From an uncultured Paracoccaceae bacterium (GTDB lineage Bacteria > Pseudomonadota > Alphaproteobacteria > Rhodobacterales > Rhodobacteraceae): 64,000 nt of DNA. The stretch is taken from assembly GCA_938005545.1 (NCBI GenBank), contig CALKXV010000045.1, positions 1-64,000 of the forward strand, read 5' to 3'. The notes under the pieces were generated by a model. That model did no database searches. It worked only from the letters and a program-made list of their open reading frames with translations, and had not been told where the DNA came from. Positions 37,079 through 47,112 of this stretch are shown here, one piece after another. Numbering within the stretch: the first letter of the stretch is position 1; each line of letters begins with the position of its first letter. A program made the position numbers and the translations under genes.

Positions 37079-38218
37079 CTAGGTTTTCATGCCATCCCAA
37101 AAGGTTTTCACCTTCTTGAAAAAGCCTGTGCTTTCAGGATTGTTTTCTTCGGACAGCTTTTCGAATTCGGCCAACAACTCCTTTTGTTTGGAAGTCAGAT
37201 TAACCGGTGTTTCGACAGCCAATTCGATCATCATGTCGCCCTTTGCGCCTCCACGCAAAGACGGCATGCCCTTGCCGCGTAAACGCATTTGGCGACCAGA
37301 TTGGCTGCCCGCAGGAATTTTCACGCGGCTACGGCCACCGTCAACTGTCGGCACTTCGATGTCACCACCCATTGCGGCTGACGTCATCGATACAGGTACT
37401 CGACAGTAAAGATTTTCACCGTCTCGTTGGAACAACGCGTGCTCGGCTACTTCGATAAAGATGTAGAGATCACCAGACGGGCCGCCGCGCATTCCGGCTT
37501 CGCCTTCACCAGCAAGACGGATGCGCGTTCCGGTTTCAACGCCCGCCGGGATGTTCACGGAAAGTGAGCGTTCTTTTTCCTGACGACCCGCACCTTTACA
37601 TGTCTTGCAAGGGTTTTGGATGATCTGACCCGCACCAGAACAAGTCGGGCAGGTACGTTCGACGGTGAAAAATCCCTGGCTGGCACGCACCTTGCCCATG
37701 CCAGAACAGGTTGGACAAGTCTGAGGTTCGGCACCGCTTTCAGCGCCGGTGCCATCGCAAGTTTCGCAGGCAAGTGCTGTCGGCACCTGGATTGTCTTCT
37801 GCATGCCCTTGTGTGCATCTTCCAACGAAACACGCAAGTTATAGCGCAGGTCTGAGCCGCGCATCGCACGTTGGCCACCACCACCCCGACGTCCGCCCAT
37901 AATGTCGCCAAACAGATCGTCAAAGACATCCGAAAACGCACTGGCGAAATCACCATTTCCGCCACCGCCACGTGGGCCCCCACCCATGCCGCCTTCGAAC
38001 GCTGCATGACCGAAGCGGTCATAGGCGGCCTTTTTCTCGGCATCCTTCAAGATCTCGTAAGCTTCGTTCACTTCTTTGAATTCGGCTTCGGCGTTTGGGT
38101 TATCTGAATTGCGATCGGGGTGAAGTTCCTTCGCCTTGCCGCGATAAGCCTTCTTGATCTCGTCAGGGGATGCCCCTTTTGAGATTCCGAGTAGTTCGTA
38201 AAAGTCCCGCTTAGCCAT
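37079..38218 (-). CDS. dnaJ: Chaperone protein DnaJ
   Basis: 379 residues. J domain (1-70, HPD in LHPDRNS), Gly/Phe region ([12 protein letters not shown]), four CxxCxGxG zinc repeats ([32 protein letters not shown]) and the C-terminal substrate-binding domains. It stimulates DnaK ATP hydrolysis and delivers clients. It follows dnaK by 63 bp, with a hairpin in the gap. AGGAG lies before the ATG. Confidence 0.98.
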   Translation of the reverse strand: MAKRDFYELLGISKGASPDEIKKAYRGKAKELHPDRNSDNPNAEAEFKEVNEAYEILKDAEKKAAYDRFGHAAFEGGMGGGPRGGGGNGDFASAFSDVFDDLFGDIMGGRRGGGGQRAMRGSDLRYNLRVSLEDAHKGMQKTIQVPTALACETCDGTGAESGAEPQTCPTCSGMGKVRASQGFFTVERTCPTCSGAGQIIQNPCKTCKGAGRQEKERSLSVNIPAGVETGTRIRLAGEGEAGMRGGPSGDLYIFIEVAEHALFQRDGENLYCRVPVSMTSAAMGGDIEVPTVDGGRSRVKIPAGSQSGRQMRLRGKGMPSLRGGAKGDMMIELAVETPVNLTSKQKELLAEFEKLSEENNPESTGFFKKVKTFWDGMKT

Positions 38219-38233
38219 GACAACGTCTCCTTA

Positions 38234-38274
38234 GAACGCAAAGACCGGCCCGAAGGCCGGCCGGGATTGCGTTC
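38234..38274 (-). repeat. dnaK-dnaJ intergenic double-stem hairpin
   Basis: An outer 7-bp inverted repeat, GAACGCA (38234-38240) with TGCGTTC (38268-38274), encloses CCGGCC (38245-38250) and GGCCGG (38255-38260). In the minus-strand mRNA the inner stem has a UUCG tetraloop, an unusually stable form. It could protect the dnaK 3' end or reduce read-through into dnaJ, setting the chaperone ratio. Confidence 0.65.
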
Positions 38275-38281
38275 AGCGGGC

Positions 38282-40204
38282 TCAAGCCCGGTTGTTTTCG
38301 TCGTCGAGATCTTCGAAGTCGGCGTCGACGATGTCGTCGTCTACACCGCGCGGCTCGTCTTCGGTGGGGTCTGCATCTGCTTCACCAGCCGCTTCAGCTT
38401 GCGATTTATAGATGGCTTCGCCCAGTTTCATCGAAGCTTCTGTCACGTTCTGGATACCGGAGCGGATTTTTCCCGCATCCTCGGTTTCCATCTGTTCTTT
38501 AAGGTTGGCAATCGCCAGCTCGATGACTTCGATGGTCGTTGGGTCCACCTTGTCGCCGTGCTCTTCCATCGACTTTTCCGTCGCGTGAATCAGACTTTCG
38601 GCACCATTTTGTGCCTCAACCAAGTCTTTGCGTTCCTTATCAGCTTCGGCGTTTTCTTCGGCTTCTTCCACCATAGCTTGGATGTCTTCGTCCGACAGAC
38701 CGCCCGACGCCTGAATTGTGATCCGGTGTTCTTTGCCGGTGCCTTTGTCTTTGGCCGAAACCGACACGATGCCGTTCGCGTCAATGTCAAACGTCACCTC
38801 AATCTGAGGCAGACCACGCGGAGCAGGCGGAATGTCTTCCAAATTAAACTGGCCAAGGATCTTGTTGTCCGCAGCCATTTCGCGTTCGCCCTGGAACACG
38901 CGGATTGTCACAGCGTTCTGATTGTCTTCAGCGGTCGAAAAGATCTGCGACTTTTTCGTTGGGATCGTAGTGTTACGGTCGATCAGACGCGTGAAGACAC
39001 CTCCCAGCGTTTCAATGCCAAGCGACAATGGAGTGACGTCCAGAAGAACAACGTCTTTCACATCACCCTGCAGAACACCGGCTTGAATAGCGGCACCCAT
39101 GGCGACCACTTCGTCGGGATTCACACCCTGATGAGGTTCTTTGCCGAAGAACTTGGTGACTTCTTCTTTAACGCGAGGCATCCGCGTCATACCGCCAACC
39201 AAAACGACCTCGTCGATGTCGTCGATCGAAAGACCAGCATCTTTCAACGCGGCTTGACAAGGTTTGATCGAGTTCTTGATCAGATCGCCCACAAGGCTTT
39301 CCAGCTTGGCGCGGGTCAATTTGATGACCATGTGCAAAGGCGTACCCGAAGATGGGTCCATCGAGATAAACGGCTGGTTGATTTCAGTCTGTGTCGAAGA
39401 CGACAGTTCAATCTTGGCCTTTTCAGCGGCCTCTTTCAGGCGCTGCAACGCCATCTTGTCTTTCTTCAGGTCAACAGAATGCTCTTTCTTAAACGCATCG
39501 GCCAGATAGTTGACGATGCGCATGTCGAAATCTTCACCACCAAGGAATGTGTCACCATTGGTGGACTTTACTTCGAACAGGCCGTCATCAATTTCCAGGA
39601 TTGTGACGTCGAACGTGCCGCCGCCAAGGTCATAAACCGCGATGGTCTTGGTTTCTTTCTTGTCCAGACCATAAGCCAACGCAGCCGCAGTCGGCTCGTT
39701 GATGATCCGCAGCACTTCCAAACCAGCGATTTTACCAGCGTCTTTCGTTGCCTGACGTTGGGCATCGTTGAAATAAGCAGGCACCGTAATTACCGCTTGG
39801 GTTACGTCTTCGCCAAGGTATTGCTCGGCGGTTTCTTTCATTTTTTGAAGAATGAACGCGCTGATCTGGCTGGGCGAGTATTTTTCGCCACCCGCTTGAA
39901 CCCAAGCGTCGCCATTGCCGCCGTCAACGATTTTGTAAGCGACGATGTCCTGATCTTTTGTCACTTCTGCATCGTCAACGCGGCGCCCAATCAGACGTTT
40001 TACAGCAAAGACGGTATTCTCAGGGTTTGTAACAGCCTGACGTTTTGCTGGCTGGCCCACAAGGCGTTCGCTGTCGGTAAATCCGACAATCGATGGCGTG
40101 GTGCGGGCACCTTCGGCGTTTTCAATCACCCGGGGTTGCGATCCGTCCATGATGGCGACGCAGCTGTTTGTGGTACCCAGGTCGATACCGATCACTTTAC
40201 CCAT
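38282..40204 (-). CDS. dnaK: Chaperone protein DnaK (Hsp70)
   Basis: 640 residues from the ATG at 40204 ([14 protein letters not shown]); 15 codons of open frame further upstream do not match the family. The ATPase domain has [26 protein letters not shown] and [13 protein letters not shown]. The substrate domain (about 385-500) includes [14 protein letters not shown], and the C-terminus ends in an acidic lid tail. Central folding and heat-shock chaperone. Transcribed from an RpoH-type promoter upstream and followed by dnaJ. Confidence 0.98.
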   Translation of the reverse strand: MGKVIGIDLGTTNSCVAIMDGSQPRVIENAEGARTTPSIVGFTDSERLVGQPAKRQAVTNPENTVFAVKRLIGRRVDDAEVTKDQDIVAYKIVDGGNGDAWVQAGGEKYSPSQISAFILQKMKETAEQYLGEDVTQAVITVPAYFNDAQRQATKDAGKIAGLEVLRIINEPTAAALAYGLDKKETKTIAVYDLGGGTFDVTILEIDDGLFEVKSTNGDTFLGGEDFDMRIVNYLADAFKKEHSVDLKKDKMALQRLKEAAEKAKIELSSSTQTEINQPFISMDPSSGTPLHMVIKLTRAKLESLVGDLIKNSIKPCQAALKDAGLSIDDIDEVVLVGGMTRMPRVKEEVTKFFGKEPHQGVNPDEVVAMGAAIQAGVLQGDVKDVVLLDVTPLSLGIETLGGVFTRLIDRNTTIPTKKSQIFSTAEDNQNAVTIRVFQGEREMAADNKILGQFNLEDIPPAPRGLPQIEVTFDIDANGIVSVSAKDKGTGKEHRITIQASGGLSDEDIQAMVEEAEENAEADKERKDLVEAQNGAESLIHATEKSMEEHGDKVDPTTIEVIELAIANLKEQMETEDAGKIRSGIQNVTEASMKLGEAIYKSQAEAAGEADADPTEDEPRGVDDDIVDADFEDLDDENNRA

Positions 40205-40555
40205 AACTATAGTCCTTCTCTTTCGGCGATGTCCGGGAGGTTGGCCCATTTCGGCGCCAAGCCCCCATCCCAGAGTGTGTGATGCCCAAAAGCTATCACG
40301 GCTTCGTGGGGTATATAGGGAGAGGTAATGGCGGCTGCAAGCGTGTCAAATCAGGGAATTTGATGTGATTTGGATATAGGGGCTTTCGTAAGCCGCATGA
40401 TGGAAATTCGGCCATCTTCTCAGATTCCGTTGCAGTTTGCCTCAATTCGCCAAGGGTGTGCCGAAAAAGACGACAATTTAACTAAATGTCATCTCAAATT
40501 GAACATGTCGGTCGGTCATCTTGTTCCCAGTCCTAGTAAATAAAGAGTAAATGTC
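40205..40555. other. Intergenic region with dnaK control elements
   Basis: 351 bp between divergent dnaK and the Ala/Lys-rich gene. It holds the heat-shock promoter at 40313-40341 on the minus strand. On the plus strand, the 60 bp before the 40556 gene contain GTCGGTCGGTCATC but no obvious promoter hexamers. No open frame of note. Confidence 0.5.
40313..40341 (-). promoter_or_regulatory. Heat-shock (RpoH) promoter of dnaK
   Basis: Read on the minus strand, CTTGCAG (40335-40341) and CCCTATAT (40313-40320) are separated by 14 nt, which fits sigma-32-type promoters (CTTG-N-CCCNATNT). Transcription would start about 100 nt upstream of the dnaK ATG. Confidence 0.75.
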
Positions 40556-41188
40556 ATGACCTTCAAAACTCCTCTGTTCATCGCAACCGCGGCAGTCTTT
40601 CTTTCTGGCTATTCGGTTGTTCCCGCCGCCGCCAATGGGTGTAGCTCGGTCGTTAAAGAAGCGCATTGCGAAGAATTTGGCCGCTTGGGGCCGCGTGTGT
40701 CCGAAACATCTGAGTTAAACGAATCTGAGCGTCGAGGAGCGAAAAGCTCAGTCAGTGCGTCCGACAACAAAGAAGCTTCAAAAGCCGAAAAAAAAGCAAA
40801 CAAAGCCGCAGCCCGAGCTGAAAAAGCACGGAAACGAGCGGATAAGAAGGCAGCGAAAGCCGCCCAGGCTAAGCAAAAAGCAAAAAAAGCAGCTGCTGCG
40901 GCCAAAGACGCCAAGAAGGCTGCTAAAAAAGCCGCAAGAACTGCCAGGAAAGAGCCCAGCAAAGAGAATTCCCTAGCCGCCGCGACGGCCGCCGCAACAG
41001 CTGAAAAAGCTCAGGAAAAAGCAGACGCGAAAAAGTCCAAGGCTAAGGAAAAAGCTCAGCAAGCGAGAAAGGCCGATAAAAAGGCAGATAGAAAAGAGGC
41101 CAAGGCTGAAAAGCAGGCGGACAGTGTAAACGAAGGTGATCGCGAAGCTGCACCCGAAGCCGAGACACGGGACCGCGACGACACCTAA
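40556..41188 (+). CDS. Exported Ala/Lys-rich low-complexity protein
   Basis: 210 residues. A signal peptide (FIATAAVFLSGYSVVPAAA) is followed by about 40 residues with two cysteines, then about 130 residues of almost only Ala, Lys, Glu and Arg in runs such as AEKARKRADKKAAKAAQ, likely a long helix, and an acidic tail (EAETRDRDD). The composition resembles histone H1-like proteins or TolA-type linkers, but the signal peptide argues for the periplasm. I know of no assigned function. Codon use does not look foreign. It lies between dnaK and a decayed operon. Confidence 0.65.
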   Translation: MTFKTPLFIATAAVFLSGYSVVPAAANGCSSVVKEAHCEEFGRLGPRVSETSELNESERRGAKSSVSASDNKEASKAEKKANKAAARAEKARKRADKKAAKAAQAKQKAKKAAAAAKDAKKAAKKAARTARKEPSKENSLAAATAAATAEKAQEKADAKKSKAKEKAQQARKADKKADRKEAKAEKQADSVNEGDREAAPEAETRDRDDT

Positions 41189-41299
41189 ACGTTGGGCGAC
41201 TTGCACAAATCATCTACGATCCAAGACTTGACAGGGCTGGCGCTGAGTGCGTCAGTCCTTTTTGGTGCGTATTACACTGGGCTGGGATCGACCTGATAG

Positions 41300-42200
41300 C
41301 TACCAACATTCGACTTGAAGGCATCTATACGCCTGTTGTGACGCCTTGATTTCAAGATGGACAGATTGACTACGCAGCCTTGGCAGAGGTGATCGAATTC
41401 TTGATTCCCGCCGGTGTCTACGGGCGGATCGACGGGCGAAAGCTATGCGCAGACAGTCGCCGAGCGGATCGAACTGGCGCAGTTCACGAAAGATCGGGTG
41501 GGAATCGCGTTCGGTTCATTTTGGGCACGGGTGCGATGCTTACAGCGGATGCGATAATTCTTGCCGAAACCGCTCGAGCGTTGGGTGCAGATGCGATCCT
41601 TCTGGCAGCCGGCCCTATGCCGTTCCAACGGATCGGGAAAACGTGCTGAACGCCTTGGCCATCGACACGGCGGCCAACTTGCCCGAGATGCTTTACAAAT
41701 ATCCGCATCGCATTGGCACGATGATGGGTGGCGAATTTCTGGATCGTATCGGGCGCAGCCGGAATTTCTGCGGAATCAAGGAAAGTTCCGGTGACATCAA
41801 TCGGGCGCATCTATTGGCCCGCGATTATCCCCACATCGGCCTTGGTTGCGGTATGGATGATCAGGCTTTGGAATTTTTTGCCTGGGGTGTGCGGTTCTGG
41901 GTTTGCGGAGGGTCGAGTTTTTTGCCCGCAGAACATTTGGCGCTGTATCAAGCTTGCGCTCTTGAGGGCAACTTTGACAAAGGGCGTCGCATTATGTCGG
42001 CGATGATGCCATTGATGCGTGTTCTGGAACAAGGCGGCAAGTTTATTCAGACGATCAAATATGGCGTAACACTTGCCGGGATAGACACAGGCGCAATGCA
42101 GCCCCCACTTAAAAGGCTGAACAAAGACGATAAACGAGCGTTGGAACAAGTGGTGCCTGTCTTGAAGACAACCATCGCAGACATTCAGGCAGAGGGTTGA
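41300..42200 (+). pseudogene. DapA-family aldolase/lyase, disrupted by a stop codon and frameshifts
   Basis: A dihydrodipicolinate-synthase-family reading starts near 41300 (IRLEGIYTPVVTP), meets an in-frame TGA at 41346-41348, and continues in the same frame to about 41430. It then switches frame for GSTGESYAQTVAERIELAQF, returns for GTGAMLTADAIILAETARALGADAILLAAGP, and changes again for PYAVPTDREN through the C-terminus (IKESSGD with Lys, then GSSFLPAEHLALYQACAL) to the TGA at 42200. At least three frameshifts and one stop rule out function. The intact family acts on 2-oxo acids such as hydroxyproline-derived intermediates. First gene of a decaying operon. Confidence 0.88.
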
Positions 42201-42203
42201 GCC

Positions 42204-43409
42204 ATGAAATTGCTCACGAAAGCAGAATACGTTGCCATCGCCGAAGGACTTGATCCACCAACGTCGGCGTTCATTGATGATGGATTTCGCCCGTCAGATT
42301 CAGGCAAGGCTTTCGCGTCGACCAATCCCGCAACAGGGGCCACGATTGCCAATGTTGCCGATTGTGGTGCCGATGATGTGGATTTTGCCGTTTTGAAGGC
42401 GCGCGGGGCTTTCGACGATGGGCGATGGTCAAAGCGGCATCCTTCGGGTCGTAAGGATATATTGATCCGGCTTGCTAAACTGATCAATCGCAACGTACGT
42501 AAGCTGGCGGTTCTGGAAAGCATCGATTCCGGAAAAACAATCTATGACTGCGAGACGGTCGATCTGCCCGAGACGATCCATTGCTTGAAATGGCACGCCG
42601 AGGCCATTGACAAAATCTATGACCAGATCAGCCCAGCCAGCGACGATCATTTTGCAATGGTGGTTTGCGAGCCAGTGGGAGTTGTGGGGCTGGTGTTGCC
42701 GTGGAATTTTCCGCTTTTGATACTGGCTTGGAAGATTGGCCCGGCTTTGGGGGCGGGTTGTTCTGTGGTTGAAAAATCTGCCGAAGAAACATCCCTGTCA
42801 ACGTTTCGGATCGCTGAACTTGCAATGGAAGCCGGGCTGCCACGCGGTGTGCTGAATGTCGTGACTGCCGGTGCGGACGACGCCGAGAACTTTGACCGCG
42901 TGGTGCAACTCATCGTCAATGAGGCTTTCTGGAGCATGAGTGAAAATTGTTCGGCCGCAGCACGATTGATCGTCTACCGTTCAGTGAAGCCTGACATTCT
43001 GGAACGGACCATCCACCACATGAATGAATGGAATACTGGCGATCCACTGGACCCGATAACGCGTCTTGGTGCATTGGTCAGCACCGAGCATTTTGACAAA
43101 GTGTCGTCCTATTCTGTCAAAGCCAGCGATGTGGTGGTCGGCGGCCTTGCGAAGGACACGGTTTACGGGCTTTGCGCGTCTGTTTTCACAGACAATGCCA
43201 AACGGGTAATTCGGGCTGCCCGAAACATTCGGGCCGGAACGGTCACTGTGAACAACCTTAGGGAAAGCGATATTTGGACCCCGTTTGGCGGCTATAAACA
43301 ATCGGGTTTCGGGGGGTGTGACAACGGCGTCCATGCCCATGACCAATATATACAGCTGAAAACCATATGGATGGACCTAGCCGATGATGCCGACGAGGCG
43401 GTGGATTGA
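42204..43409 (+). pseudogene. Aldehyde dehydrogenase with two in-frame deletions
   Basis: The frame is open for 401 residues against about 490-500 for the family. PWNFPLLILAWKIGPALGAG (cofactor-binding) and the catalytic-Cys motif SENCSA are present, but the stretch between NVVTAG and VQLIVNEAFW lacks about 40 residues, including GSTxxG and the catalytic Glu (LELGGK). A second gap after HFDKVSSY removes the EEIFGPV region. The product could not act as a dehydrogenase. It lies between two other broken genes, so I treat it as a pseudogene even though no stop codon interrupts it. Confidence 0.82.
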
Positions 43410-44746
43410 AGCAGTACTCCACGAGACGGCTGCCTGTTCAGCGTGGTCCTGCGGCTTGGGGCGTATTGCTTGGGCTACACCCGGAACCAAATATTCTTGA
43501 CGATGATGTTACAGCGGATTTCGTAATCGTGGGTGCAGGTCTTGCGGGTCTTTCAGCGGCGCGACGGCTGACGCAAATTGTGCCCGACGCCAAGGTGGTC
43601 GTGCTTGAAGCCGGACGTCTGGCCGAAGGTGCGGCGGGGCGGAACTCGGGCTTCATGATCGACCTACCGCATAACTTGCCGGGTGCGAAAAGGACTGAAG
43701 CGCGCGGCGAACGGCAACAGATCGCCCTGAACCGTCAAGCTCAGAAGTTTGCTGGCGAAGCCGTCCAAGATTACCACATCAAACCCGACTATTTTGAACG
43801 TGCAGGCAAGATCTCTGGGGCTGCCGACATACGGACCGAAGCGATCATACATCGAGAGGCAGACCATCTAACCGAGATCGGTGAACCCTTCGAACTACTG
43901 GATGCCAAATCCATGTATGACATCACTGGCAGCCATTACTATTACAGCGGACTGTACACTCCGGGTACCGTGATGTTGCAGCCAGCAGGGTATATTCGCG
44001 GGTTGGCCTCCGGGTTGGTGCGTGACGGGGTTTCAATTTTCGAAAACGGAGCAGTTTCTAGTTTTAGGCGCGAGGGTTCCGGCTGGTCCGTCGCTACGAC
44101 GAGGGGCAAAGTAAGTGCGGGCAAAGTAATTCTTGCCGTAAACGGGCATTTGGAAAGCTTCGGATTAGCGAAAAGCCGGTTAATGCAGATGTTCTTTTTC
44201 GGTGCGATGACATCTGAATTGAGGTCGGATAAAATCAAGATGCTTAGTGGTCACGACCGCTGGGGCATCACATCTGCCGACCCAATGGGCGCCACGGTTC
44301 GACGCATCGATACAGGGCAAGGCGGAAACCGGATTATCATTCGCGCCGTGGCAGCCTTGCGATCCGGAATGGAGTCGCGTGCTTAGGACCTTGTGAGAGC
44401 AAACGCAGTGATGCGCGCACGGTTTGATGCGCGCTTTCCCCAACTTTCTGGCTTGAAGTTGGAACACGTTTGGGCTGGCCATTTGTGCCTGAGCTCAAAC
44501 GGCGTGGCCGTTATGCACGAGGTGGATCGGGGCGTTTTTTCGGCCTGCGTACAAAACGGGTTGGGCACAACACGCGGCACGTTGACGGGAATTGCGGCGG
44601 CCGAGATGGCCTGTGGTCAAACCAGTAGCGTCACCAAATGGTTCAATTCGGAACCCGCACCCAAGCGGCTTCCACCTCGCCCGTTTCGGGACGTTGGCGG
44701 TAATGTTGCCCTGCGTTGGAAAGAATGGCGGGCAAGGTGGATTTGA
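43406..44746 (+). pseudogene. FAD-dependent amine/amino-acid oxidoreductase (PuuB/DadA-like) with nonsense codon
   Basis: Full length would be about 446 residues. The FAD-binding VIVGAGLAGLSAARRL and the family GRNSGFMIDLPHNLP are intact, but a TAG at 44384-44386 interrupts the frame after MESRA. The same frame continues at once with DLVRANAVMRARFDARFPQ, then WAGHLCLSSNGV, VQNGLGTTRGTLTG and AAEMACG, the typical C-terminus. A single base change would restore it, so the loss is recent. Relatives oxidise amines or N-methyl/imino acids to feed an aldehyde dehydrogenase like that upstream. Confidence 0.87.
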
Positions 44747-44774
44747 ACCGTTTTTTGCAATTCGCGGAACTCGA

Positions 44775-44792
44775 TTAACCAACTTGGGTTAA
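44775..44792. repeat. TTAACC/GGTTAA inverted repeat upstream of OmpA-family gene
   Basis: TTAACC (44775-44780) and GGTTAA (44787-44792) with 6-nt spacing in the AT-rich gap between the decayed operon and the gene at 44956. The half-sites resemble CtrA recognition (TTAA-N7-TTAA), but the spacing between TTAA cores is 10, so the fit is imperfect. Confidence 0.35.
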
Positions 44793-44955
44793 TTGGGACG
44801 TAATTGAAGTAAGGCGCTCAATTCGTGTAGCAAAACTTGAGGGCCGATAAAACTTTGCAAATTTCTTCGCCAAAATTTTGCCACATTCTAGGTCTAATTA
44901 TGTCTTAAGTGTGAAATTTGATTGTTTGTGAAGTGTTGTTACGAGTGTGGGTTAA

Positions 44956-45864
44956 ATGAGTTTTAGGAAAACCAACTGGTTCGGCCACGTCCTATTTATT
45001 TCTGTGCTTGGTTTGACCGGAGCGGCGCATACCGGCGTGATTGATCTGACTGAAGAAGGTCTTTCGTCAAAGGTTGACAGTTTGTCGAATATGCTCGGCG
45101 ATGACAGCAACATAGAAAGCCTTAAAGGTGCTGTCGGTGCAATCTTTACTCAACCATCTTCGAATCCTTGTACGGAGAGCGATTGCGTCGAAGTTGCCGC
45201 GGCCGTTGACTGGGTTGAACCTGTGATCGCGGCCTCCACGACGGTGGAATTGACGGAAACGTCGGTTGACGTCGCGCTGGTTTCAACTGAAGACGCGGTC
45301 GAAACTTGCAAGGATACCGATTGTCCGAACCTGATAGACACGGTCGCTTCGGTTTCGCAGGAACCTGAAAACACGATCATCCTTGAAGCGACCAAGCCGT
45401 TTGTTGCAATCCCAGACGATGCCGATACTTCAGACGTTTGGATTGCCACCGCTGATGACGGCATCACTTTGACGCCAAAAGTTGATACCACGGCTGATGG
45501 CTACGTAATGCTAACAGATGTCTTGTTTGATTTTGGAAAATCGACGCTTTTGCCCGATGGGGTTGCAAGACTACAATCGATTGCCGACAACCTTCAGCCT
45601 GTCAAACACTTGGAAATCGTCGGACATACTGACAGCGTCGGACCTGATGATGATAATTTCCAGTTAGGTCAAGAACGCGCCGACGCCGTTCTGAATTGGC
45701 TAAAGAGCAACGGCTATGTCGAAGAGACCCTTGTGTTTGCCATAAGCCTTGGTGAAACCAAGCCGACGGCCGCAAATGTTTTGGCAGACGGTTCGGATAA
45801 CCCAAAGGGTCGTGCCATGAATCGGCGGGTCGAACTTCGCATTGTTGATCGTCGTGTGAACTGA
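44956..45864 (+). CDS. OmpA-family protein
   Basis: 302 residues. A signal peptide (LFISVLGLTGAAHTG) is followed by a long acidic, Thr/Val/Ser-rich low-complexity region (about 60-180) with two short repeats, CTESDCVEVA and CKDTDCPN, each with a Cys pair. The C-terminal about 120 residues are an OmpA-type peptidoglycan-binding domain (VLFDFGKSTLLPDG, EIVGHTDSVGPDDDN, LGQERADAVLNWL, NRRVELRIV). It probably links the outer envelope to the cell wall. The ribosome site is weak (GTGGG). Monocistronic. Confidence 0.9.
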   Translation: MSFRKTNWFGHVLFISVLGLTGAAHTGVIDLTEEGLSSKVDSLSNMLGDDSNIESLKGAVGAIFTQPSSNPCTESDCVEVAAAVDWVEPVIAASTTVELTETSVDVALVSTEDAVETCKDTDCPNLIDTVASVSQEPENTIILEATKPFVAIPDDADTSDVWIATADDGITLTPKVDTTADGYVMLTDVLFDFGKSTLLPDGVARLQSIADNLQPVKHLEIVGHTDSVGPDDDNFQLGQERADAVLNWLKSNGYVEETLVFAISLGETKPTAANVLADGSDNPKGRAMNRRVELRIVDRRVN

Positions 45865-46074
45865 CGCGTCGTGTCTTAGTGCGATTGGTTTTACGCTGCG
45901 GCTTCAGGAATTTAGGGTTCCCGATGTGCGCCATGGCACGCATTGTACATTGCCATCTGATCGATCATGAAGTTCGCCAAAGAAGTCTCCCGGGTGCCCG
46001 CTATTGGAGCACCACCCAAAACGAACGGCGAATACAGAATTGGCAAGTTTGGCTTGGCAAACGCCCAACATGGC

Positions 46075-47112
46075 TTAATCCCAATCCATCACGACTTTGC
46101 CCGCTTCGCCTGAAAGCATGACGTCAAAGCCAGCTTCGAAATCCTCGATCCCGATGCGGTGAGTAATGAGATCGGTCAGATCCAGACCAGACTGCACCAA
46201 GGCGATCATCTTGTACCAAGTTTCGTACATTTCGCGACCATAGATGCCTTTGACTGTAAGCATCTTAAAGATGATCTTGTTCCAGTCGACGGCGAAGTCT
46301 GTGGGCGCTATCCCTAACAGGGCAATTTTTCCGCCATTGTTCATTTTGTCGATCATGTCGCGCATTGCAGGCACAGCACCGGACATTTCCAACCCGACGT
46401 CGAACCCTTCGGTCATGCCAAGATCAGTCATCACGTCGTTCAGGTCTTCAGTTGCCGCATTTACCACATGCTGAACGCCCATTTTGCCGGCCAATTCACG
46501 GCGATATGGAGAGATATCCGTTATGACGGTTTTGCGCGCGCCCACTTTCTGGGCGACCAGCGCGCCCATGATGCCGATAGGTCCAGCGCCGGTGACCAGA
46601 ACGTCTTCGCCAACAAGATCAAAACTGAGCGCGGTGTGAACGGCGTTTCCGAAGGGATCAAAGATCGCGGCGATTTCATCGGGGATATCATCAGGAATCG
46701 GAATGACGTTGCTTTCCGAGATGCAAAGGTATTCGGCAAAGCTGCCCGGACGGTTAACGCCCACGCCCAGCGTGTTGCGGCAAAGCTGGCCACGACCGGC
46801 GCGGCAATTGCGGCAGGTGTTACAGACCACATGGCCTTCGCCGGCAGCGCGCTGACCGATTTTGTATTTGGTGGCGGCGCGGCCCATATCGACGATTTCA
46901 CCACAGAATTCATGGCCAACCACCATTGGCACAGGTACGGTTTTGGCCGACCATTCGTCCCACTTCCAAATGTGAACGTCTGTACCGCAAATGGCCGATT
47001 TTTTGATTTTGATCAGAACTTCGTTGTCCTGTGGTTCCGGAACAGGAACAGTTTCCATCCACAGACCCGGTTCTGGTCTGGCTTTAACGAGGGCACGCAT
47101 TTGGTTGGTCAT
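46075..47112 (-). CDS. tdh: L-threonine 3-dehydrogenase
   Basis: 345 residues. Zinc-dependent MDR alcohol dehydrogenase: catalytic zinc site [13 protein letters not shown] and GHEFCG, structural zinc cluster [15 protein letters not shown], Rossmann [17 protein letters not shown]. Oxidises threonine to 2-amino-3-ketobutyrate with NAD. The next enzyme, kbl, is encoded directly upstream with a 4-bp overlap, completing the threonine-to-glycine route. Confidence 0.97.
   Translation of the reverse strand: MTNQMRALVKARPEPGLWMETVPVPEPQDNEVLIKIKKSAICGTDVHIWKWDEWSAKTVPVPMVVGHEFCGEIVDMGRAATKYKIGQRAAGEGHVVCNTCRNCRAGRGQLCRNTLGVGVNRPGSFAEYLCISESNVIPIPDDIPDEIAAIFDPFGNAVHTALSFDLVGEDVLVTGAGPIGIMGALVAQKVGARKTVITDISPYRRELAGKMGVQHVVNAATEDLNDVMTDLGMTEGFDVGLEMSGAVPAMRDMIDKMNNGGKIALLGIAPTDFAVDWNKIIFKMLTVKGIYGREMYETWYKMIALVQSGLDLTDLITHRIGIEDFEAGFDVMLSGEAGKVVMDWD

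Noticed and set aside
38267-40282. A 671-codon open frame on the plus strand opposite dnaK
   Set aside because: It is the antisense shadow of dnaK, whose codon bias keeps the opposite strand open. The dnaK product is unmistakable.
45942-45971. A short reading IVHCHLIDHE resembling the copper-binding end of multicopper oxidases, in a gap without a gene
   Set aside because: Only about ten residues match; there is no rest of the gene and no flanking similarity, so it is probably chance, though an ancient remnant cannot be ruled out.
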